In this document: in pieces, positions 18,401-26,778 of the stretch
How positions within the stretch are numbered: the stretch's first letter is position 1
Layout of the letters: the number at the start of each line of letters is the position of its first letter
DNA from: Acidobacteriota bacterium
GTDB taxonomy: Bacteria; Acidobacteriota; Terriglobia; Bryobacterales; Bryobacteraceae
DNA: 56,363 bases
Reading direction: 5' to 3'
Assembly (NCBI GenBank): GCA_026393985.1
Contig: JAPKZB010000033.1
Coordinates: 1 to 56,363, forward strand
Position numbers and translations under genes: made by a program
The notes under the pieces: generated by a model
Seen by the model: only the letters and a program-made list of their open reading frames with translations
What the model was told of the DNA's origin: nothing
Databases searched by the model: none

Positions 18401-18884
18401 CCGCCTGGCCGACCTGACCATTGGAGGCTGGTCCGTCAACGCCGTAACCACCTACCAGACCGGCTACCCGCTGGCGATCGCGCAGGCCGCCAACAACAAT
18501 GGCCCCTTCGGCGGCGCCGGTCAGCGCCCCAACGCCACCGGCATCAGCCCCGTCACCGCGGGCAGCCTCATGGACCGCATCGACGGCTTTATCAATCGCG
18601 CCGCTTTTACCGAGGTCGGCAAATATCAGTTCGGCAATCTCTCCCGCACCATCACCATGCGCGGTCCGGGCATCTCGGAATGGAATCTGTCGCTGTTTAA
18701 GACGTTCTCGGTTGGCGAGAAAGTCAAAGCGCAGTTCCGGGCCGAGGCGCTCAATGCGCTTAACACCCCGCAGTTCCGGGCGCCGAATCTCGCCTTCGGC
18801 GTCAGCAACGCCAACTTTGGCAAGATCACGGAGCAAGCCAACTTCGCCCGCATGATGCAACTGGGCGTCCGCTTCTTTTTCTAA
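15432..18884 (+). CDS. Oar-like TonB-dependent receptor with carboxypeptidase-regulatory-like N-domain
   Basis: An 1150-residue outer-membrane protein with a signal peptide ending near ASAQ. Residues about 25-110 form a carboxypeptidase-regulatory-like beta domain (GLVSDSGGGVIANVKVSLTDQAT, TATGDYVF-type strand); a plug with RNPFMMAKIAQN, GNNYLLDGIPITD and DAEMGRTGGGMFNTF follows; the rest is a very large barrel that ends in the aromatic FARMMQLGVRFFF. Acidobacteria and Myxococcus carry many such receptors, presumed to import peptides or glycans with TonB energy. AAGGA upstream of the ATG supports the start. A Tat-exported aminotransferase follows after 90 bases. Confidence 0.9.
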   Translation: MVTRWTAFALPFALFSLSASAQSIQGGLRGLVSDSGGGVIANVKVSLTDQATNLTRSTLTSATGDYVFNAVVPAVYTVTAESPGFKKYDRQGVTVGTQEFLTADIKMEVGNVTESVMVTEEVPVIETANASAGQLIDRQKLIDLPNLGRNPFMMAKIAQNVVAVGNPRFNRMQDQSGSSQISLAGGPVRGNNYLLDGIPITDSVNRAVVIPSLEAVQEVKVQANTYDAEMGRTGGGMFNTFMKSGANSLQGSAFGYMRETDWLANNFFNNRAGRARPNQPFRNYGGSIGGPVSIPKLYNGKDKTFFWIAGEAYRQTSSTTGEFAVPTATEIGGDFSRSFRSGSSGSLQLVFDPLTTQPDGTRQAFPGNLIPANRLNPIGLAIARTYPAPTRDRAGFGQNNYTAASNQYDRADQTTWKVDHQVNAWWRATGSYLHYGSLEPGENWFGNISSPAQWTLGRKVDATALNSIFTPSPTTVITVRYGFNRFPNLSSQRSAGFNLGSLGFPANYLSQVDSRTFPNIGMQNFSALGANSNSQQVFHSKNLLGSVAKFVGRHSFKMGADYRRLHIDGVDLGNASGAFNFNDQFTRSNPLAATAGTGSDLASLLLGLPASGDFLKATKMFQYVDYWAVYLHDDFRINAKLTLNYGIRYEYETGLQATNNTLITGFSRTVANPIAVTSPVAGFTPKGGLLYAGQDGGRTQTGNLNRNKFSPRVGMAYQLNSKTTLRAGYGIFWAPIPYGFQNTLGYSQTTAMLATADGGFTPAGSLSNPFPSGILTPVGNSNGLQAGIGQAIGFISQDHRAPSIHQFSFDIQRQLPWGLGLAAGYVGSRSYNLVLGAGGVNINQLDPTNFSLGTTALNASITNPYFRAGGPGFIGARTMTREQFLRPFNQFSNVTLSNSDYNRAVYDSFVSKIQKRMSGGFSFLGSWTWSRNLDASVGGAGTFFNGLGAIQNAYDLNAEYSLSSVHSPHRFSSAFTYELPFGKGNPFVNNRLADLTIGGWSVNAVTTYQTGYPLAIAQAANNNGPFGGAGQRPNATGISPVTAGSLMDRIDGFINRAAFTEVGKYQFGNLSRTITMRGPGISEWNLSLFKTFSVGEKVKAQFRAEALNALNTPQFRAPNLAFGVSNANFGKITEQANFARMMQLGVRFFF

Positions 18885-18974
18885 ACAAGTTTTCGCAGGT
18901 TTTGGCCGGTTTCGCTTCCAAAACGGCGCCGGCTCACTCTCAGGTCAAATCCCTAGCTAGGAGTTTCATTCATC

Positions 18975-20111
18975 ATGTCAGTTTTTACCTCCGAAGGACT
19001 CAAGAAAGAGTTCTCCCGTCGCGCCCTGGCCAAAGGCAGCGCGCTGCTTGCCGCCGGCGCTGCGCTCCCGTTCTACAACGAACCAGCCCTTGCCCAGCTT
19101 TCGATGATCGCCAACCTGGACCCGAACGCGGTAAAAATCAACGCGAACGAGAATCCGCTCGGCCCCTGCAATGAGGCGGCCGAGGCGATGTACGGCGTCA
19201 TCAAAAAAGGCGGCCGGTACATGTACGAGGAGACCTTCAACTTCGCGAAAACGCTCGCCGAACAGGAAGGCCTGAAGCCCAACTACGTCATGCCCTTCCC
19301 GGGCTCCTCCGACCCCCTGCACCGCTCCGTCCTCGCCTTCACCTCGCCCGAAAAGCCCTTCGTCATGGCCGATCCCGGCTACGAAGCCGGCCAGCGCGCC
19401 GCTCAGTTCATCGGCTCGAAGGTGATTCGCGTTCCTCTCAAGGCTGACTATTCGCACGACGTAAAAGCCATGGTGGCCGCCAGCCCCAACGCTGGCCTCA
19501 TCTACATCTGCAACCCCAACAACCCCACCGGCACGCTCACCAAGCGCTCCGATATTGAATGGGTCATCGCCAACAAGCCGGCCGGCTCGATTCTCGTTCT
19601 CGACGAAGCCTATATCCACCTCACGAATGAAGCCTTCGGCTCCGAGTTTGTCGCCAAAGACAAGGACGTGATCATCCTGCGCACCTTCTCGAAGCTCTAC
19701 GGCATGGCCGGCCTGCGCGCCGGCGCCGCGATCGGCCGTCCGGACCTCATTGCCAAGCTGTCCAGCTACGGCGCCGGCGCCCTGCCGCTCACCGGTATGG
19801 TCGGTGCCCACGCCTCGCTCAAGGTTCCCACCCTCGTGCCACAGCGCCGGAAGCTGATTGGCGACACCCGCGAAGACGTCTTCTCGTTCCTCTCCAAGCA
19901 CAACGTGAAGTTCGTTCCCTCCGTGTCCAATAAGTTCATGATGGAGCTCAACGGCATGCCCGGCGGCGACATCGTGAAGGCCTTCGTCAAAGAGAAAATC
20001 TACATCGGTCGCGTGTGGCCCGCCTGGCCGAAGCACGCCCGCGTGTCGATCGGTACCCCCGAAGAGATGGCCAAGTTCAAAGCTGCTTACCTGAAGATCG
20101 CGAATGCCTAA
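18975..20111 (+). CDS. Tat-exported class I/II aminotransferase (HisC-like)
   Basis: A 378-residue fold-type I PLP enzyme close to histidinol-phosphate aminotransferase. Motifs: NANENPLGP (57-64), NPNNPTG (180-186), DEAY (210-213) and the PLP lysine in RTFSKLYGMAGLRAG (K240). Unlike biosynthetic HisC it starts with a twin-arginine signal (FSRRALAKGSALLAAGAALPF), so it is predicted to fold with PLP in the cytoplasm and work in the periplasm. TAGGAG about 11 bases before the ATG supports the start. It lies downstream of an Oar-like receptor and overlaps the SulP transporter by 8 bases, which suggests a function tied to uptake, but the substrate is unknown. Confidence 0.87.
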   Translation: MSVFTSEGLKKEFSRRALAKGSALLAAGAALPFYNEPALAQLSMIANLDPNAVKINANENPLGPCNEAAEAMYGVIKKGGRYMYEETFNFAKTLAEQEGLKPNYVMPFPGSSDPLHRSVLAFTSPEKPFVMADPGYEAGQRAAQFIGSKVIRVPLKADYSHDVKAMVAASPNAGLIYICNPNNPTGTLTKRSDIEWVIANKPAGSILVLDEAYIHLTNEAFGSEFVAKDKDVIILRTFSKLYGMAGLRAGAAIGRPDLIAKLSSYGAGALPLTGMVGAHASLKVPTLVPQRRKLIGDTREDVFSFLSKHNVKFVPSVSNKFMMELNGMPGGDIVKAFVKEKIYIGRVWPAWPKHARVSIGTPEEMAKFKAAYLKIANA

Positions 20112-21387
20112 GACCCAACCGGCTTCCTGGCAATCCTGGTCGCCGCTGCAGTACCGTCCGCGCGAGTTCGCCGGTGATCTCACCGGCGGGCTCGTTGCGG
20201 CCCTCATCGCCATGCCCTATGGCCTGGCCATGGCGGCGCTCATGGGGCTTCCCCCCACGATGGGTCTGATGACCTCCGTCATCACCGCTCCCGTTTGCGC
20301 GTTGCTCGGCCGCAATCCTGTTCTCATTGGTGGCACCTCCACGGTGACCGTTCCCTTCATCGCGGCGGCCGTACAGGCCCAGGGCCCGGTCGGCGCCGCC
20401 AAGATCACCATCGTTGCCGGCATCTTCCTCATGATCTTCTGCGTTCTCCGCTGGGGAAGCTACATCACCAAGGTGCCCCTGCCGGTCGTCTCCGGATTCT
20501 CGTGCGGCATCGGCGCGATGATGATCATCTCTCAACTCCGTACCCTCTTCGGCCTCCGGATCGCCGGCGGCGGCTCCATGCTCGACCAGCTCTGGAACGC
20601 GATGGTGAATCTGCCGTCGTTCAACTGGCAGGTCACCGCCCTCGCCTTCACCACCATCTTCGGCGCCGCCCTGTCCGGCCGCTTCCTGCCCAACGCCCCG
20701 GCGCCGATGCTGGGTATTCTGGCCGCCATCGGCTGCGGCAGCCTCTTCGGCTGGCACGACAAAGAAGTCGGCGCGCTCTCGCTGTCCCTGCCGCCGCTCG
20801 CTAAGTTTACCTGGTCGCCCGCTGACACCCTCCAGATGATTCCCTCCGCCCTCGGCCTGGCCATCGTGACCAGCGTGAACTTGCTCATCACCTCCCGGGT
20901 CGTCGAACACTTTCGCGGCCGCCATCAGCAGCTCAAACGCTCCGATGCCGACCGCGAACTCGGCGCCTATGGCATTGCCAATCTCACCGGTGGCCTGTTC
21001 GGCGCCCCCTTCAGCGTCGGGATCCCTGCCCGCTCGTTGGCTAACGTCCGGTGCGGCGGCTCCACGCGCGTGTCGAACCTTGTCCACGCCGGCTTCATTC
21101 TGCTCTTCCTGACGGCCGGCTCCCAGCTGGTCGAACACATTCCCATCTCCGCCCTCGCCGGCATCACCGCTTGGATGGGCTACTGTCTGCTCGACTGGTC
21201 CACGTGGTCCCGCCTGCCGCGCATGCGCCGCACAGACGCCGTCGCCTTCCTGCTGACCGTATTGAGCGTGCTGGTCGTCAACGCGGCCATCAGCGTCGCC
21301 TTGGGATGCAGCGTCTATGCCGTGCGCTGGCTCTATGGCCGATTGACGCACAGCCCGGCCGCCCCGCACGCCGTGGAGCAGAGCTAG
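20104..21387 (+). CDS. SulP family inorganic anion/bicarbonate transporter (no STAS domain)
   Basis: A 427-residue multi-spanning protein of about 11-12 segments. The SulP opening is clear: FAGDLTGGLVAALIAMPYGLAMAALMG and later GRNPVLIGGTSTVTVPF, GIANLTGGLFGAPFSVGIPARS. It ends after the last membrane segment with a short tail, so the cytoplasmic STAS domain typical of many SulP proteins is missing. Substrates in the family include sulfate, bicarbonate and dicarboxylates; which one is not readable here. Its start overlaps the aminotransferase stop by 8 bases. It is convergent with, and overlaps by 4 bases, the tyrA remnant on the other strand. Confidence 0.88.
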   Translation: MPKTQPASWQSWSPLQYRPREFAGDLTGGLVAALIAMPYGLAMAALMGLPPTMGLMTSVITAPVCALLGRNPVLIGGTSTVTVPFIAAAVQAQGPVGAAKITIVAGIFLMIFCVLRWGSYITKVPLPVVSGFSCGIGAMMIISQLRTLFGLRIAGGGSMLDQLWNAMVNLPSFNWQVTALAFTTIFGAALSGRFLPNAPAPMLGILAAIGCGSLFGWHDKEVGALSLSLPPLAKFTWSPADTLQMIPSALGLAIVTSVNLLITSRVVEHFRGRHQQLKRSDADRELGAYGIANLTGGLFGAPFSVGIPARSLANVRCGGSTRVSNLVHAGFILLFLTAGSQLVEHIPISALAGITAWMGYCLLDWSTWSRLPRMRRTDAVAFLLTVLSVLVVNAAISVALGCSVYAVRWLYGRLTHSPAAPHAVEQS

Positions 21388-22076
21388 CTCAGATTCACGC
21401 TCCGCACAATCCGCCGCCTCAGCTCCGCGCCTTCAGAAAACTGCGCCTCGTTCTCGCCGAGCGTCGCACGCATCTCCCGCAGCCGTTCGATCATCTCGCC
21501 GAGCGCCGCATCCACCGGCCCCCGGTTAGTGCACAGAATATCCCGCCAGATGTCGTAGGAGCTCTGCGCCAGTCGCGTCGTATCGATCAGCCCGGGGCCG
21601 CTCACCTGAATCTCGTCGCCGGGCAGCGCCCGCGTCACCGTCCCGGCCAGCGCGGTCGCCACCAACTGCGTCAGGTGGCTTGTGTAGGCTACGGCGCGGT
21701 CGTGCTCCTCCGGCCCCAGGATCACCACGCGCGCCCCCATCTTCTCAATCCACCCGCGCAGCCAGTGATCGGCCGTCAGTACGTACGTCCGGCCGCGAAA
21801 CAGAGCAGCGTCAGCGCCCCGCACCCCGCGCGTCTCCTTGCCCGCCATCGGATGGCCCCCAACGTAGCTCCCCGCCGGCAAATACTCCCGCATCGCCGCC
21901 ACAATCTGCGCCTTGGTGCTGCCGGCATCGGTCACCGTCGCCTGCGGACCCAGCATCCGGCCTAAAGCCGGCATCCCCTCAATAATCTTCAAAATCGGCT
22001 GCGCCAGGTAGATGAGGTCTGCCGTCTGCGCCGCCTCCTCGAGCGTGGCGCCGCGATCCACCACCCCTAACTCCAC
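21384..22076 (-). pseudogene. tyrA: prephenate dehydrogenase lacking its N-terminal nucleotide-binding segment
   Basis: The frame encodes TyrA from about residue 45 onward: ELGVVDRGATLEEAAQTADL, VTDAGSTK, GHPMAGKE, then the helical C-terminal dimerisation domain, ending near the usual length. The first beta-alpha-beta unit with GxGxxGG is missing. Only 9 bases separate the possible GTG start (22076) from the aroF stop (22086-22088), and the tyrA frame runs back in phase to that stop (TAG then AEA-VELG), so a deletion joined the end of aroF to the middle of tyrA. Without the dinucleotide-binding loop it should not oxidise prephenate. A truncated protein with another role cannot be excluded. 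Confidence 0.75.
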
Positions 22077-22085
22077 CGCCTCGGC

Positions 22086-23099
22086 CTAAAGGCTCCGGCC
22101 CACCGCCTGCGCAATGGCTCGCAACTGCACCATCAACTCGGCGAACTGCTCAGGAAACAGGCTCTGTGCCCCGTCGCTCAGCGCGTGGTCCGGATCATGG
22201 TGCACCTCCATCAGCAGCACGTCCGCTCCCGCCGCTACGGCCGCCCGCGCCATCGGCGCCACCAGATTCCGTTTGCCCACCCCGTGCGATGGATCCGCCG
22301 CCACCGGCAGATGCGTCAAACCATGCAACACCGGAATCGCCGACACATCGAACGTGTTCCGCGTCGCGGTTTCAAAGGTCCGGATGCCCCGCTCGCACAG
22401 AATCACCTCGTAGTTGCCGCCCATCATGATGTACTCGGCCGACAGCAGCAGCTCTTCAATCGTCGCCGCAATGCCCCGCTTGAGCAGCACCGGCCGCCGG
22501 ATGGTCCCGAGTTCGCGCAGTAAATTGAAGTTCTGCATGTTCCGCGCCCCCACCTGCAGAATGTCCGAATACTCGCTCAGCAGCCCGATCTGGCTCCGGT
22601 CCATCACCTCGCTCACCACGAACAGGTCCTGCCGGTCAGCCGCCGCCCGGATCATCTTCAGCCCCTCTTCCCCCAGACCCTGAAAACTGTACGGGCTCGA
22701 TCGGGGCTTGAACGCACCACCCCGGATCCCCTTGGCCCCGGCCTTGGCCACCAACTCGGCCGAAATCTCAATCTGGTCGCGGTTCTCAATCGAGCACGGG
22801 CCCGCCATTACCACCACCTCCGGCCCGCCGATCTTCACCCCCCGCACGGTGATCTCCGTGCCGTTGGGCTTAAACCGCTTGTTCGCCAGTTTGTAGGGAG
22901 AGACAATCCGGTGGCACTCCTTCACCCCATCCAGCACTTCAAACTCCAACGGGTCGAAATCTTCCTGCGGACCCACCCCGCCCAGCACGGTATGCGTCAC
23001 CCCGGTGGACTTATGCACCGTGAAGCCCATCATCACCAGCTTCTCGATCACCCGCTCCACCTGCGTCTCGGTGGCGCCCTCCTGCATTACGACCAGCAT
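22086..23099 (-). CDS. aroF: 3-deoxy-7-phosphoheptulonate synthase, type I-beta with ferredoxin-like N-domain
   Basis: A 337-residue DAHP synthase: residues 1-70 form the ferredoxin-like regulatory domain (MLVVMQEGATETQVERVIEKL), and the barrel carries VVMAGPCSIE, FKPRSSPYSFQGLG, VGARNMQNF, LKRG, CERGIRTFE, DPSHGVGKR and MEVHHDPDHALSDGAQS. It condenses PEP and erythrose-4-phosphate at the start of the shikimate pathway. The ATG at 23099 is preferred over an adjacent TTG because an AAGGAG lies 5 bases before it; that ATG overlaps the chorismate mutase TGA by one base (TGATG). The downstream tyrA is truncated right at this gene's stop. Confidence 0.95.
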   Translation of the reverse strand: MLVVMQEGATETQVERVIEKLVMMGFTVHKSTGVTHTVLGGVGPQEDFDPLEFEVLDGVKECHRIVSPYKLANKRFKPNGTEITVRGVKIGGPEVVVMAGPCSIENRDQIEISAELVAKAGAKGIRGGAFKPRSSPYSFQGLGEEGLKMIRAAADRQDLFVVSEVMDRSQIGLLSEYSDILQVGARNMQNFNLLRELGTIRRPVLLKRGIAATIEELLLSAEYIMMGGNYEVILCERGIRTFETATRNTFDVSAIPVLHGLTHLPVAADPSHGVGKRNLVAPMARAAVAAGADVLLMEVHHDPDHALSDGAQSLFPEQFAELMVQLRAIAQAVGRSL

Positions 23100-23398
23100 C
23101 AATTCTCCTTGCTCAACATCCGGTTGCGCTGAATGGTCCGCATCTCGTCCATGATCCGCTCAAAGATCCGGACGGCGGAATCGGCCGGCAGCGGTCCCTC
23201 GTTGGCCGCCGCCACGTTCTCAAGCACGGCCCGTTCGCGGTTCGGTTCGTACACATCGAGCGCCGCATTTTGCTTAATCTGCCCGATCCGCTCCACCACC
23301 CGCACCCGCTCGTTAATCAGCACCACCAGGCGGCGGTCCACCTCGTCGATCTCTGCCCGGCAGACGGCCAGCGCCGCCCGTGCCTGTTCCGGTGTCAT
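23099..23398 (-). CDS. chorismate mutase, AroQ fold
   Basis: A 99-residue all-helical protein of the monofunctional AroQ type. It shows the usual layout of three helices: RAEIDEVDRRLVVLINERVRVVERIGQIK, with the substrate-binding Arg and Lys residues, then YEPNRERAVLENV and a C-terminal helix with RIFERIMDEMRTIQR. It rearranges chorismate to prephenate. It overlaps trpA by 4 bases (ATGA) and aroF by 1 base, so it is translationally coupled inside the operon. Since the prephenate dehydrogenase two genes on is truncated, its product would have to go to phenylalanine or to a TyrA elsewhere in the genome. Confidence 0.92.
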   Translation of the reverse strand: MTPEQARAALAVCRAEIDEVDRRLVVLINERVRVVERIGQIKQNAALDVYEPNRERAVLENVAAANEGPLPADSAVRIFERIMDEMRTIQRNRMLSKEN

Positions 23399-24207
23399 GC
23401 CCGTCCTGCCTTCGCCCCCATTTTCAACTCGCGCGTAAACGCTTCCAGGCGGCCTTCCAGTTCGAGCGAACCCGCGCTGTCTTCAATAATTCGCACAAAC
23501 GCGCTGCCCACCACCACGCCATCGGCAATCCTGGCTACCGCCGCCGCATCGGCCGCCTTGGCAATGCCAAAGCCCACCGCCAGCGGCAGATCAGTCACTG
23601 TCCGCATCCGCTCCACCAACTCCGCCGCCGAACCGGCCAACTGATCGCGTACCCCGGTCACCCCCGTCCGCGAAACCAGGTAAACGAATCCCGACGAGTA
23701 CGCCGCCACCTGCTTCAGCCGCTCCATCGGCGAGGTCGGCGCCGCTAGAAACACAGTATCAAGCCCCGCCGCGCGTACCACCGGCACGAACTTGCCGGCC
23801 TCCTCCACGCTGGCGTCCGTCATCAGAATGCCGTCAATGCCGGCCGCTGCGGCATCCTGCGCCAGCCGCTCAAAGCCGTAGCGCAGCAGCGGGTTCAGGT
23901 AGGAGAACAGCAGAATGGGTATCTGGCTCCGCTCCCGGATCTTCCGCGCCACTTCGAGCACTCCGGCCAGGCTTGCGCCACGCGCCAGCGCCCGCTCGGT
24001 CGCCCGCATGATCACCGGCCCATCGGCAATGGGATCGGAAAACGGCACGCCCAGCTCAATCAGGTCGGCGCCGCCCAACTCCATGGCCTCGACGAGCGAG
24101 ACCGTACGTTCCAGCGACGGATCGCCCGCCGTGATGTAGGCGATCAGCGCCGGCTGGTTTTCCGCGCGGCACCGCGCAAATAGTTGACTAATTCGACTCG
24201 GGTTCAT
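23395..24207 (-). CDS. trpA: tryptophan synthase alpha subunit
   Basis: A 270-residue TIM barrel. Diagnostic segments are [12 protein letters not shown], the catalytic Glu in [18 protein letters not shown], the catalytic Asp in [38 protein letters not shown] and [15 protein letters not shown]. It cleaves indole-3-glycerol phosphate and channels indole to TrpB. Its start lies 20 bases inside the 3' end of trpB and its stop overlaps the chorismate mutase start by 4 bases, as expected for a tightly packed operon. Confidence 0.96.
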   Translation of the reverse strand: MNPSRISQLFARCRAENQPALIAYITAGDPSLERTVSLVEAMELGGADLIELGVPFSDPIADGPVIMRATERALARGASLAGVLEVARKIRERSQIPILLFSYLNPLLRYGFERLAQDAAAAGIDGILMTDASVEEAGKFVPVVRAAGLDTVFLAAPTSPMERLKQVAAYSSGFVYLVSRTGVTGVRDQLAGSAAELVERMRTVTDLPLAVGFGIAKAADAAAVARIADGVVVGSAFVRIIEDSAGSLELEGRLEAFTRELKMGAKAGRA

Positions 24208-25399
24208 CCAGTTCTTTCAGGTTTTCGCGGTAGATATCGATGTCTTTGTCTCCCCGGCCGGAGAGGTTCACGATGAAAATTTCGCCCTTGGCCGCCGGAG
24301 CCCGGCGCAGCGCCTCGGCCACCCCGTGCGCGCTTTCGAGCGCCGGAATCAGGCCCTCGGTCCGCGCCAGCGTCTGCGCGGCCTCCAAGGCATCGGCGTC
24401 GGAGCAGGGCACGTACTCAGCCCGGCCCTGATCGGCTAAAAACGCATGCTCCGGACCAATCATCGCGTAGTCCAGCCCCGCGCTCACCGAATGCGTCAGC
24501 GAAATCTGTCCGTCGCCATTCTGCAGCACGTAGCTGAAGCAGCCCTGCAGCACGCCCGGGCTTCCACCGGCGAAGCGCGCGGCGTGTTCGCCCGGCGCGA
24601 GCGACCGGCCCCCGGCCTCCACCCCCACCAGCTTCACCGCCGTATCCGGCACAAACGCATGGAAGATGCCAATCGCGTTCGATCCGCCGCCCACGCAGGC
24701 GATCACCTGGTCCGGCAGACGGCCCTCTTTGGCCAAAATCTGCTCGCGCGCTTCGGCGCCCATGCAGCTGTGAAAGTCACGCACCATCAGCGGATAGGGG
24801 TGCGACCCCAGCGCCGACCCGAGCAGATAATGCGTGTCGCCCACATTCGTCACCCAGTCCCGCATCGCCTCGCTGATGGCGTCTTTGAGCGTCCGGCTCC
24901 CGCTGGTCACCCCGGTTACGGTCGCCCCCAGCAAGCGCATCCGGAAGACGTTCAGCCGCTGCCGGCGCATGTCCTCCTCGCCCATGTAGATCACGCACTC
25001 CATGCCGAAAAGCGCACAAACCGTGGCCGTCGCCACCCCGTGCTGCCCCGCGCCGGTCTCGGCGATGATCCGCTTTTTGCCCATCCGCCGCGCCAGCAGA
25101 ATCTGCCCCAGCGCGTTATTGATCTTGTGCGCCCCGGTGTGCAGCAGATCTTCGCGCTTGATGTAGATCTTGGCGCCGCCCAGCGTCTGGCTCAGGCGCT
25201 TGGCGTAGTAAAGCGGGGTCGGCCGGCCGGCGTAGTCCTTCAGCAGCTCGGCCAGTTCGGCTTGAAACGCTGGGTCCCGCCGGGCCGCGTAGTAGGCCTG
25301 CTCGAGCTCTTCGAGCGGGTTCATGAGAACTTCGGGGACGAAACGCCCGCCGTAGGGTCCGAAGTGTCCGCCGCTATCGGGTTGAGAGGTAGTAATCAT
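24188..25399 (-). CDS. trpB: tryptophan synthase beta subunit
   Basis: 403 residues from the ATG at 25399. The start [23 protein letters not shown] is typical; the PLP lysine is in [13 protein letters not shown], followed by [30 protein letters not shown] and the phosphate loop [10 protein letters not shown], and the end is GRGDKDI. It joins indole and serine. In the sequence as given the trpF frame runs into trpB without a stop, which could be read as a 596-residue TrpF-TrpB protein; I treat trpB as a separate gene because restoring the trpF frame gives a TGA overlapping this ATG (ATGA). Confidence 0.95.
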   Translation of the reverse strand: MITTSQPDSGGHFGPYGGRFVPEVLMNPLEELEQAYYAARRDPAFQAELAELLKDYAGRPTPLYYAKRLSQTLGGAKIYIKREDLLHTGAHKINNALGQILLARRMGKKRIIAETGAGQHGVATATVCALFGMECVIYMGEEDMRRQRLNVFRMRLLGATVTGVTSGSRTLKDAISEAMRDWVTNVGDTHYLLGSALGSHPYPLMVRDFHSCMGAEAREQILAKEGRLPDQVIACVGGGSNAIGIFHAFVPDTAVKLVGVEAGGRSLAPGEHAARFAGGSPGVLQGCFSYVLQNGDGQISLTHSVSAGLDYAMIGPEHAFLADQGRAEYVPCSDADALEAAQTLARTEGLIPALESAHGVAEALRRAPAAKGEIFIVNLSGRGDKDIDIYRENLKELDEPESN

Positions 25400-25978
25400 G
25401 CTGTTAATGCCAATTCGATGAATCGCGCCACCTTGGCGTGGTCTTTTATCCCACTCCAGCCGCGAACAGGCGTCCACGCCCCACGGCCGCGCCATCACAA
25501 TCGCCTGCTGCACATTGTCGGGCCCCAGGCCCCCGGCCAGCAGAATCTTCCGTTCCGCGCCCTTGGCCCGGCTCCAATCGCCCTTGGCCCGGCTCCAATC
25601 AAAGCTATGGCCGCTGCCCCCGTAAAGGTCGCCCGGCGCATCGAGCAGATAGGCCTCGGCGGGAAACGTCAACCGGTCGATGGAAAAATCGCTCGTCACG
25701 CGAAACGCTTTCCACACCGGAAAACCCGCCGGCGCCGCTTGCTCGTCCCCGTGCAGTTGAATCACGTCCAGGCGCGCCTGCCGAGCTATTTCTACCGCAC
25801 GCGGCTCGTTCACAAAAACTCCCACCCGCAGCATCCCGGCCGACGTGACAATCGCGGCTGCCGCCTCCGGGTCCACGTAACGCGGACTCGGCCGGTAAAA
25901 GTTAAATCCCAGCGCTCCAGCCCCGGCGGCCGCATCGGCATCGGCCTGATTCGTTATGCCGCAGACCTTGACCATCAT
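25396..25978 (-). pseudogene. trpF: phosphoribosylanthranilate isomerase with a one-base frameshift near its 3' end
   Basis: TrpF motifs are present: [56 protein letters not shown] and the final GVDACSRLE. After LEWDK the current frame gives an unusual tail ([15 protein letters not shown]) that runs into trpB. If one base of the four-A run (TTTT at 25444-25447 on the + strand) is removed, the tail becomes [15 protein letters not shown], the normal family ending, with TGA at 25398-25396 overlapping the trpB ATG. The gene also carries a 21-bp tandem duplication. A sequencing error, a real mutation or ribosomal slippage all fit; only the last residues are affected, so activity could remain. Confidence 0.85.
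25559..25600 (-). repeat. perfect 21-bp tandem duplication inside trpF
   Basis: Two identical 21-bp units (25559-25579 and 25580-25600) encode the duplicated heptapeptide DWSRAKG between SFDWSRAKG and [10 protein letters not shown]. The length keeps the frame. The duplication sits just before the phosphate-binding GGL strand of TrpF. Perfect identity suggests it is recent. Confidence 0.9.
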
Positions 25979-26757
25979 GCCCGTAACGCCCGCAGCGCCG
26001 CCGCCGGATCCGGCGACAACATCAAATGTTCGCCCACCAGAAACGCCTGGTAGCCCGCTCCGTGCAGCCGCCGCACATCGGCCGCGGAATGAATTCCGCT
26101 CTCGCTCACCCGCACTACCCCCGCCGGCATCCGTTCCGCCAGCCGGATCGACGTATCGAGCGATACCCGGAAGGTATGCAGATCCCGGTTGTTCACCCCC
26201 AGAATCTCGGCGCCGGAATCGATCGCCCGGGTCAACTCCGCTTCGTCGTGAACCTCGACAAGCGCCGCCAAGCCCAGCGACGCGGCTACCTCGCGGAAGC
26301 GCCGCAACTCGTTCACCGACAGGATCGCCGCAATCAGCAGAATCGCATCGGCCCCGTAGGCCGCCGCCTCCACAATGTGCCGCTCATCAATCGTGAAATC
26401 CTTCCGCAGCGCCGGCAGGCCAACCGCGCCGCGCGCCGCCTGCAGGTCGGCGAAGGAGCCATAAAAAAATTGCCGGTCCGTCAACACCGACAACGCCGCC
26501 GCACCCCCCGCCTCGTAGCTCGTCGCCAACGCTGCCGGGTCGAACGACTCCGTAAAAATGCCTTTGCTCGGTGATCCCTTCTTGATCTCCGCAATCACCG
26601 CTGGCGTCAAACCCTCAAGCGCCGCCCGGAAATCGCGCCGGGTGGCCATGCCGTCCGCCGCTCGCTCCGCCAACCGGGGCTCCGCGGTGCGCTCCTTCAG
26701 TTCACGCCGCTTGACTTCGACGATTCGGGCAAGAATATCGGGGACGGTCTGCTGCAT
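25975..26757 (-). CDS. trpC: indole-3-glycerol phosphate synthase
   Basis: A 260-residue TIM barrel. Motifs are [14 protein letters not shown] with the catalytic Lys, [69 protein letters not shown] and FLVGEHLM. It forms indole-3-glycerol phosphate from CdRP. Its TGA overlaps the trpF ATG (ATGA), and it starts 21 bases after the end of the PpiC gene. All motifs are intact, in contrast to the following trpF. Confidence 0.96.
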   Translation of the reverse strand: MQQTVPDILARIVEVKRRELKERTAEPRLAERAADGMATRRDFRAALEGLTPAVIAEIKKGSPSKGIFTESFDPAALATSYEAGGAAALSVLTDRQFFYGSFADLQAARGAVGLPALRKDFTIDERHIVEAAAYGADAILLIAAILSVNELRRFREVAASLGLAALVEVHDEAELTRAIDSGAEILGVNNRDLHTFRVSLDTSIRLAERMPAGVVRVSESGIHSAADVRRLHGAGYQAFLVGEHLMLSPDPAAALRALRA

Positions 26758-26778
26758 CCGGGGCGATTCTTCATCCTA

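Noticed and set aside
24188-25978. A natural TrpF-TrpB fusion enzyme of 596 residues
   Set aside because: The TrpF tail in this frame is not family-like, while a one-base change at 25444-25447 restores the normal tail and an ATGA overlap with trpB. A frameshift explains it better, though not with certainty.
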